DNA of 8,269 nucleotides from positions 1 to 8,269 of the forward strand of contig JBECKQ010000147.1 in NCBI GenBank assembly GCA_040235375.1, read 5' to 3'. Source of the DNA: JBECKQ01 sp040235375 (lineage in GTDB: Bacteria > Planctomycetota > Phycisphaerae > UBA1845). Each line of letters opens with the position of its first letter. Positions within the stretch are counted from its first letter, which is position 1. Positions 6,755 through 8,269 of this stretch are shown piece after piece. The position numbers and the translations under genes are program-made. The notes beneath the pieces are model-generated. The model worked only from the letters and a program-made list of their open reading frames with translations, made no database searches and was not told where the DNA came from.

Positions 6755-6833
6755 CGGCTGGGCGCAGCGGATACGTGCTCAGGGGCACGGTGCGGCGCGG
6801 GTAGGAGTTACGCGCAGCGGAGCGCCCGAGCCG
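6755..6833 (+). promoter_or_regulatory. Structured 5' leader, three-way-junction candidate
   Basis: CGGCTGGGCGC (6755-6765) pairs with GCGCCCGAGCCG (6822-6833) over 11 base pairs, leaving only G6828 bulged. Inside are two hairpins: CGTGC (6774-6778) with GCACG (6785-6789) around loop TCAGGG, and GCGCG (6795-6799) with CGCGC (6811-6815) around an 11-base loop GGTAGGAGTTA. The closing stem ends 26 bases before the ATG and 15 before its AGGA. I do not recognise a known riboswitch family; it does not match the GEMM (c-di-GMP) consensus as I recall it. GC-rich DNA folds readily, so function is only a candidate. An in-frame ATG at 6752 could instead make this coding, but that start is disfavoured. 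Confidence 0.35.
6762..6821 (+). repeat. Ten-base direct repeat GCGCAGCGGA in the leader
   Basis: GCGCAGCGGA occurs exactly at 6762-6771 and 6812-6821, offset by 50 bases. Each copy overlaps an arm of the closing stem or the second inner hairpin, so the repeat could let the leader adopt two alternative pairings. Confidence 0.5.
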
Positions 6834-6848
6834 TCAATACACAAGCGC

Positions 6849-6852
6849 AGGA
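6849..6852 (+). promoter_or_regulatory. Ribosome binding site of the pilin-like gene
   Basis: AGGA, continuing as AGGAAA, lies seven bases before the ATG at 6860. This spacing, with the short prepilin leader it gives, decides for 6860 over the in-frame ATG at 6752. Confidence 0.65.
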
Positions 6853-6859
6853 AAATCCG

Positions 6860-7882
6860 ATGCTTGAGGCGATTCGCAGTCAATGTCGTTCGCGCAGAGG
6901 CTTTACGCTCGTCGAGCTTCTGGTGGTGATTTCCATTCTCGCCCTGCTGATTGCCATCCTGCTGCCGTCGCTGACGCGGGCGCGCGACCAGGCGCTGTCC
7001 GCCAAGTGCCTGGCGAACCTGCACTCGATGGGCATCGGCATCATGGTGTATGCGTCGGAGTTCCAGGGGACTCTGCCCGGTCCCGTGCACCCGGCCATCA
7101 AACGTAAACTTTTCAGCATCGGCACCAACAAGGCGATAAACCCGGAAGCAGACCGACAGAAGTCGCTCACGTACCTCCTGCGACAGTATTTGGGAACCGG
7201 TGGCTCGGCCTCGCAGCAGAATGAGTACGTCGACAAAATCTCCAGTTGCCCGTTGGCGGACAAGCTCGTGCCCGAGAAAGCGTTTTTCGACTACCAGACA
7301 GGATCGTGCTGGGACGAACGCCCCTACAGCTATGTGTGCAACACATGGGGGCCGATTATGTCGCCTGGGAGCACGGCCAGTTTCGCCACCGCAGAATGGC
7401 ACTCTACCGATCCGCCACATTATTTTGGGGCGTGGTTCTACTGCGACAACTCGCCGGTTCGCTCTGATGTAAGCTGGCGGCCGAAGAAGATCGAACGCAT
7501 CCACTTCCCCGGCGACGAGTGGGCAGTAGGCGACGCCTGGTACCGCCGGATCTCGAGAGGCTCCACCAAACCGGGTAGCAAACCCAAGCGCCAGTGGCTC
7601 GGGACATTCGCGCCTCAAGTGTCGCAAAACTACAAGCCCATCATTCCCGACCGCCCCTATCACGGCATCCGTCGCAACGAGGTGAGTTCGCACAAGAGAG
7701 CCGATGCCGACGTGCTGCCGGAGATCGGGTTCAAAGGCGCAACAAACATGGTCTACTTTGACGGCCACGCCGCGCCTCAGCACGGGCAATGGCAGCAAAA
7801 GGGCGAGGGCGGCACCGTCAATCCCTACTGGGAGCCTTGGGGGGGCAAACACCCCCTGAATGAGCCGTGGTACCCGGAGTAG
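6860..7882 (+). CDS. Prepilin-type N-terminal cleavage/methylation domain protein (type II secretion / type IV pilin-like)
   Basis: This 340-residue protein opens with a 14-residue basic leader ending R12-R13-G14, followed by F15-TLVELLVVISILALLIAILLP. That is a textbook type IV prepilin signal: cleavage and N-methylation between G14 and F15, with the conserved Glu5 of the mature protein being E19. The hydrophobic stretch 15-36 is the assembly helix and inner-membrane anchor. Next comes LTRARDQALSAKCLANLHSMG, typical of planctomycete pseudopilins, then a large Trp/Tyr-rich periplasmic domain with cysteines at 50, 130, 150, 160 and 195. Near the C terminus is ATNMVYFDGHAAP (294-306), the FADGH-like end of this family. 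The His expected ten residues before DG (the H-X9-DG motif) is replaced by F291. Start 6860 has a good AGGA. Such proteins are numerous in planctomycetes and their role (secretion pseudopilus, surface fibre or other) is not known. No pilus machinery gene is in the window. Confidence 0.88.
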   Translation: MLEAIRSQCRSRRGFTLVELLVVISILALLIAILLPSLTRARDQALSAKCLANLHSMGIGIMVYASEFQGTLPGPVHPAIKRKLFSIGTNKAINPEADRQKSLTYLLRQYLGTGGSASQQNEYVDKISSCPLADKLVPEKAFFDYQTGSCWDERPYSYVCNTWGPIMSPGSTASFATAEWHSTDPPHYFGAWFYCDNSPVRSDVSWRPKKIERIHFPGDEWAVGDAWYRRISRGSTKPGSKPKRQWLGTFAPQVSQNYKPIIPDRPYHGIRRNEVSSHKRADADVLPEIGFKGATNMVYFDGHAAPQHGQWQQKGEGGTVNPYWEPWGGKHPLNEPWYPE

Positions 7883-8027
7883 CCTCCGCCAGAGTATCGC
7901 CGTTCTCTTACTTCGCTGACCCCGGCACGTCCCAGCCTGCGGCAAGCGATCCTTCATAGACCAGCCTCGGAGGTTTGCAGCCGACCTCTCGCGGGGACTG
8001 CATTGGCGCGCGCCGCTGGGTCCGGTC

Positions 8028-8055
8028 TTGTTGCGCCCGATGGCCGCCCTACAAT
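8028..8055 (+). promoter_or_regulatory. Promoter candidate for lpxA
   Basis: TACAAT (8050-8055) matches the -10 consensus at five of six positions. TTGTTG (8028-8033, 3 of 6) stands 16 bases upstream as a weak -35. Transcription would start near 8062, giving an untranslated leader of about 27 bases. The rest of the 206-base gap after the pilin-like gene (7883-8027) shows no gene and no hairpin with a T tract. Confidence 0.4.
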
Positions 8056-8088
8056 TGTTCGAGTTTTTACCTGGCGCGGTTTGAGGCC

Positions 8089-8269
8089 ATGAGTCGAGTA
8101 CATTCTACGGCGGTCGTCGATTCGCAGGCCGAGATCGGCAATGACGTCGAGATCGGCCCCTACGTCGTCATCGATGGCCCCGTGCGCATCGGCAACCGCG
8201 TGACGCTTATGCCGCACGTGCACATCCGCGGGCATACCGAGATCGGCGACGATTGCGTGATTCACCCCT
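8089..8269 (+). CDS. lpxA: Acyl-ACP--UDP-N-acetylglucosamine O-acyltransferase (LpxA), 3' end outside window
   Basis: An ATG at 8089 opens a frame that runs off the right edge with 60 complete codons. The translation (MSRVHSTAVVDSQAEIGNDV...) is a run of left-handed beta-helix hexapeptides with Ile/Val at every sixth position: AEIGND, VEIGPY, VVIDGP, VRIGNR, VTLMPH, VHIRGH, TEIGDD. The order IGPYVVIDGPVRIG, then VTLMPHVHIRGHTEIG, matches the LpxA N-terminus (IGPF..IGPHV.IG...L.SHVVI.GHT.IG) rather than LpxD or GlmU. LpxA catalyses the first step of lipid A synthesis, adding a 3-hydroxyacyl chain from ACP to UDP-GlcNAc in the cytoplasm, and the active enzyme is a trimer. The catalytic His region lies beyond the window. 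GAGG (8083-8086) is only two bases from the start, so the ribosome binding site is poor. A promoter candidate precedes it. Other hexapeptide transferases remain possible because only 60 residues are visible. Confidence 0.8.
   Translation, partial: MSRVHSTAVVDSQAEIGNDVEIGPYVVIDGPVRIGNRVTLMPHVHIRGHTEIGDDCVIHP

Noticed and set aside
6752..6859. N-terminal extension of the pilin-like protein from ATG 6752 (36 extra residues)
   Set aside because: It would give a 50-residue leader before the G|F cleavage site. The ATG at 6860 has a well-spaced AGGA and a normal 14-residue leader. A purine-rich run before 6752 keeps a small doubt.
7875..7888. CGGAG/CTCCG hairpin around the pilin-like gene's stop codon as terminator
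   Set aside because: Only five pairs and no T tract; likely chance in GC-rich DNA.
6779..7957. Open - frame opposite the pilin-like gene
   Set aside because: It covers the prepilin signal region on the opposite strand and has no recognisable domain or ribosome binding site.

Overview
The window looks like chromosomal DNA of a high-GC planctomycete, possibly of the Phycisphaerae type. This rests on protein style rather than a marker gene. The signs are a giant mosaic exported amidase ending in a dockerin-like double Ca-loop with the CLSGPG...C...DVDLADV...FQ signature, a large type IV pilin-like protein of the kind that is abundant in planctomycetes, a membrane-fused spermidine-synthase-like protein, and a Gram-negative lipid A gene (lpxA). 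Every recognisable gene lies on the + strand, and I see no tRNA, rRNA, CRISPR array or insertion sequence.

Layout. (1) Bases 2-3334 hold the 3' part of an N-acetylmuramoyl-L-alanine amidase gene that is open through the left edge. A golvesin/xanthan-lyase-type binding domain is inserted inside its catalytic domain. FnIII, glutamine-amidotransferase-like, second golvesin-like and dockerin-like domains follow. (2) Bases 3335-3453 carry a promoter candidate whose -35 is overlapped by a perfect 13-base palindrome. (3) Bases 3454-3987 hold a tight two-gene operon, DUF4258 then DUF2283, of visibly lower GC than its larger neighbours. It resembles a small toxin-antitoxin-like accessory module. (4) Bases 3988-4087 hold a GC-rich hairpin and a TAGAAT -10-like box almost touching the next start. 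(5) Bases 4088-6727 encode an 879-residue protein with a duplicated polytopic membrane half and a C-terminal aminopropyltransferase-like domain whose substrate residues are not canonical. (6) Bases 6728-6859 hold a leader that can fold into a closed three-way junction. (7) Bases 6860-7882 encode a type IV pilin-like protein. (8) Bases 7883-8088 are intergenic and end in a TACAAT promoter candidate. (9) From 8089 to the right edge lies the start of lpxA.

How the genes fit together. The amidase, the pilin-like protein and LpxA all concern the cell envelope or exported proteins, but spacing and separate promoter candidates suggest independent transcription units. The only convincing operon is the DUF4258/DUF2283 pair. 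Its palindrome-over-promoter layout fits autoregulation. The observations most worth following are the split amidase, the palindrome over the small operon's promoter, the structured leader before the pilin-like gene, and the aminopropyltransferase-like domain that seems to have lost its polyamine-handling residues.
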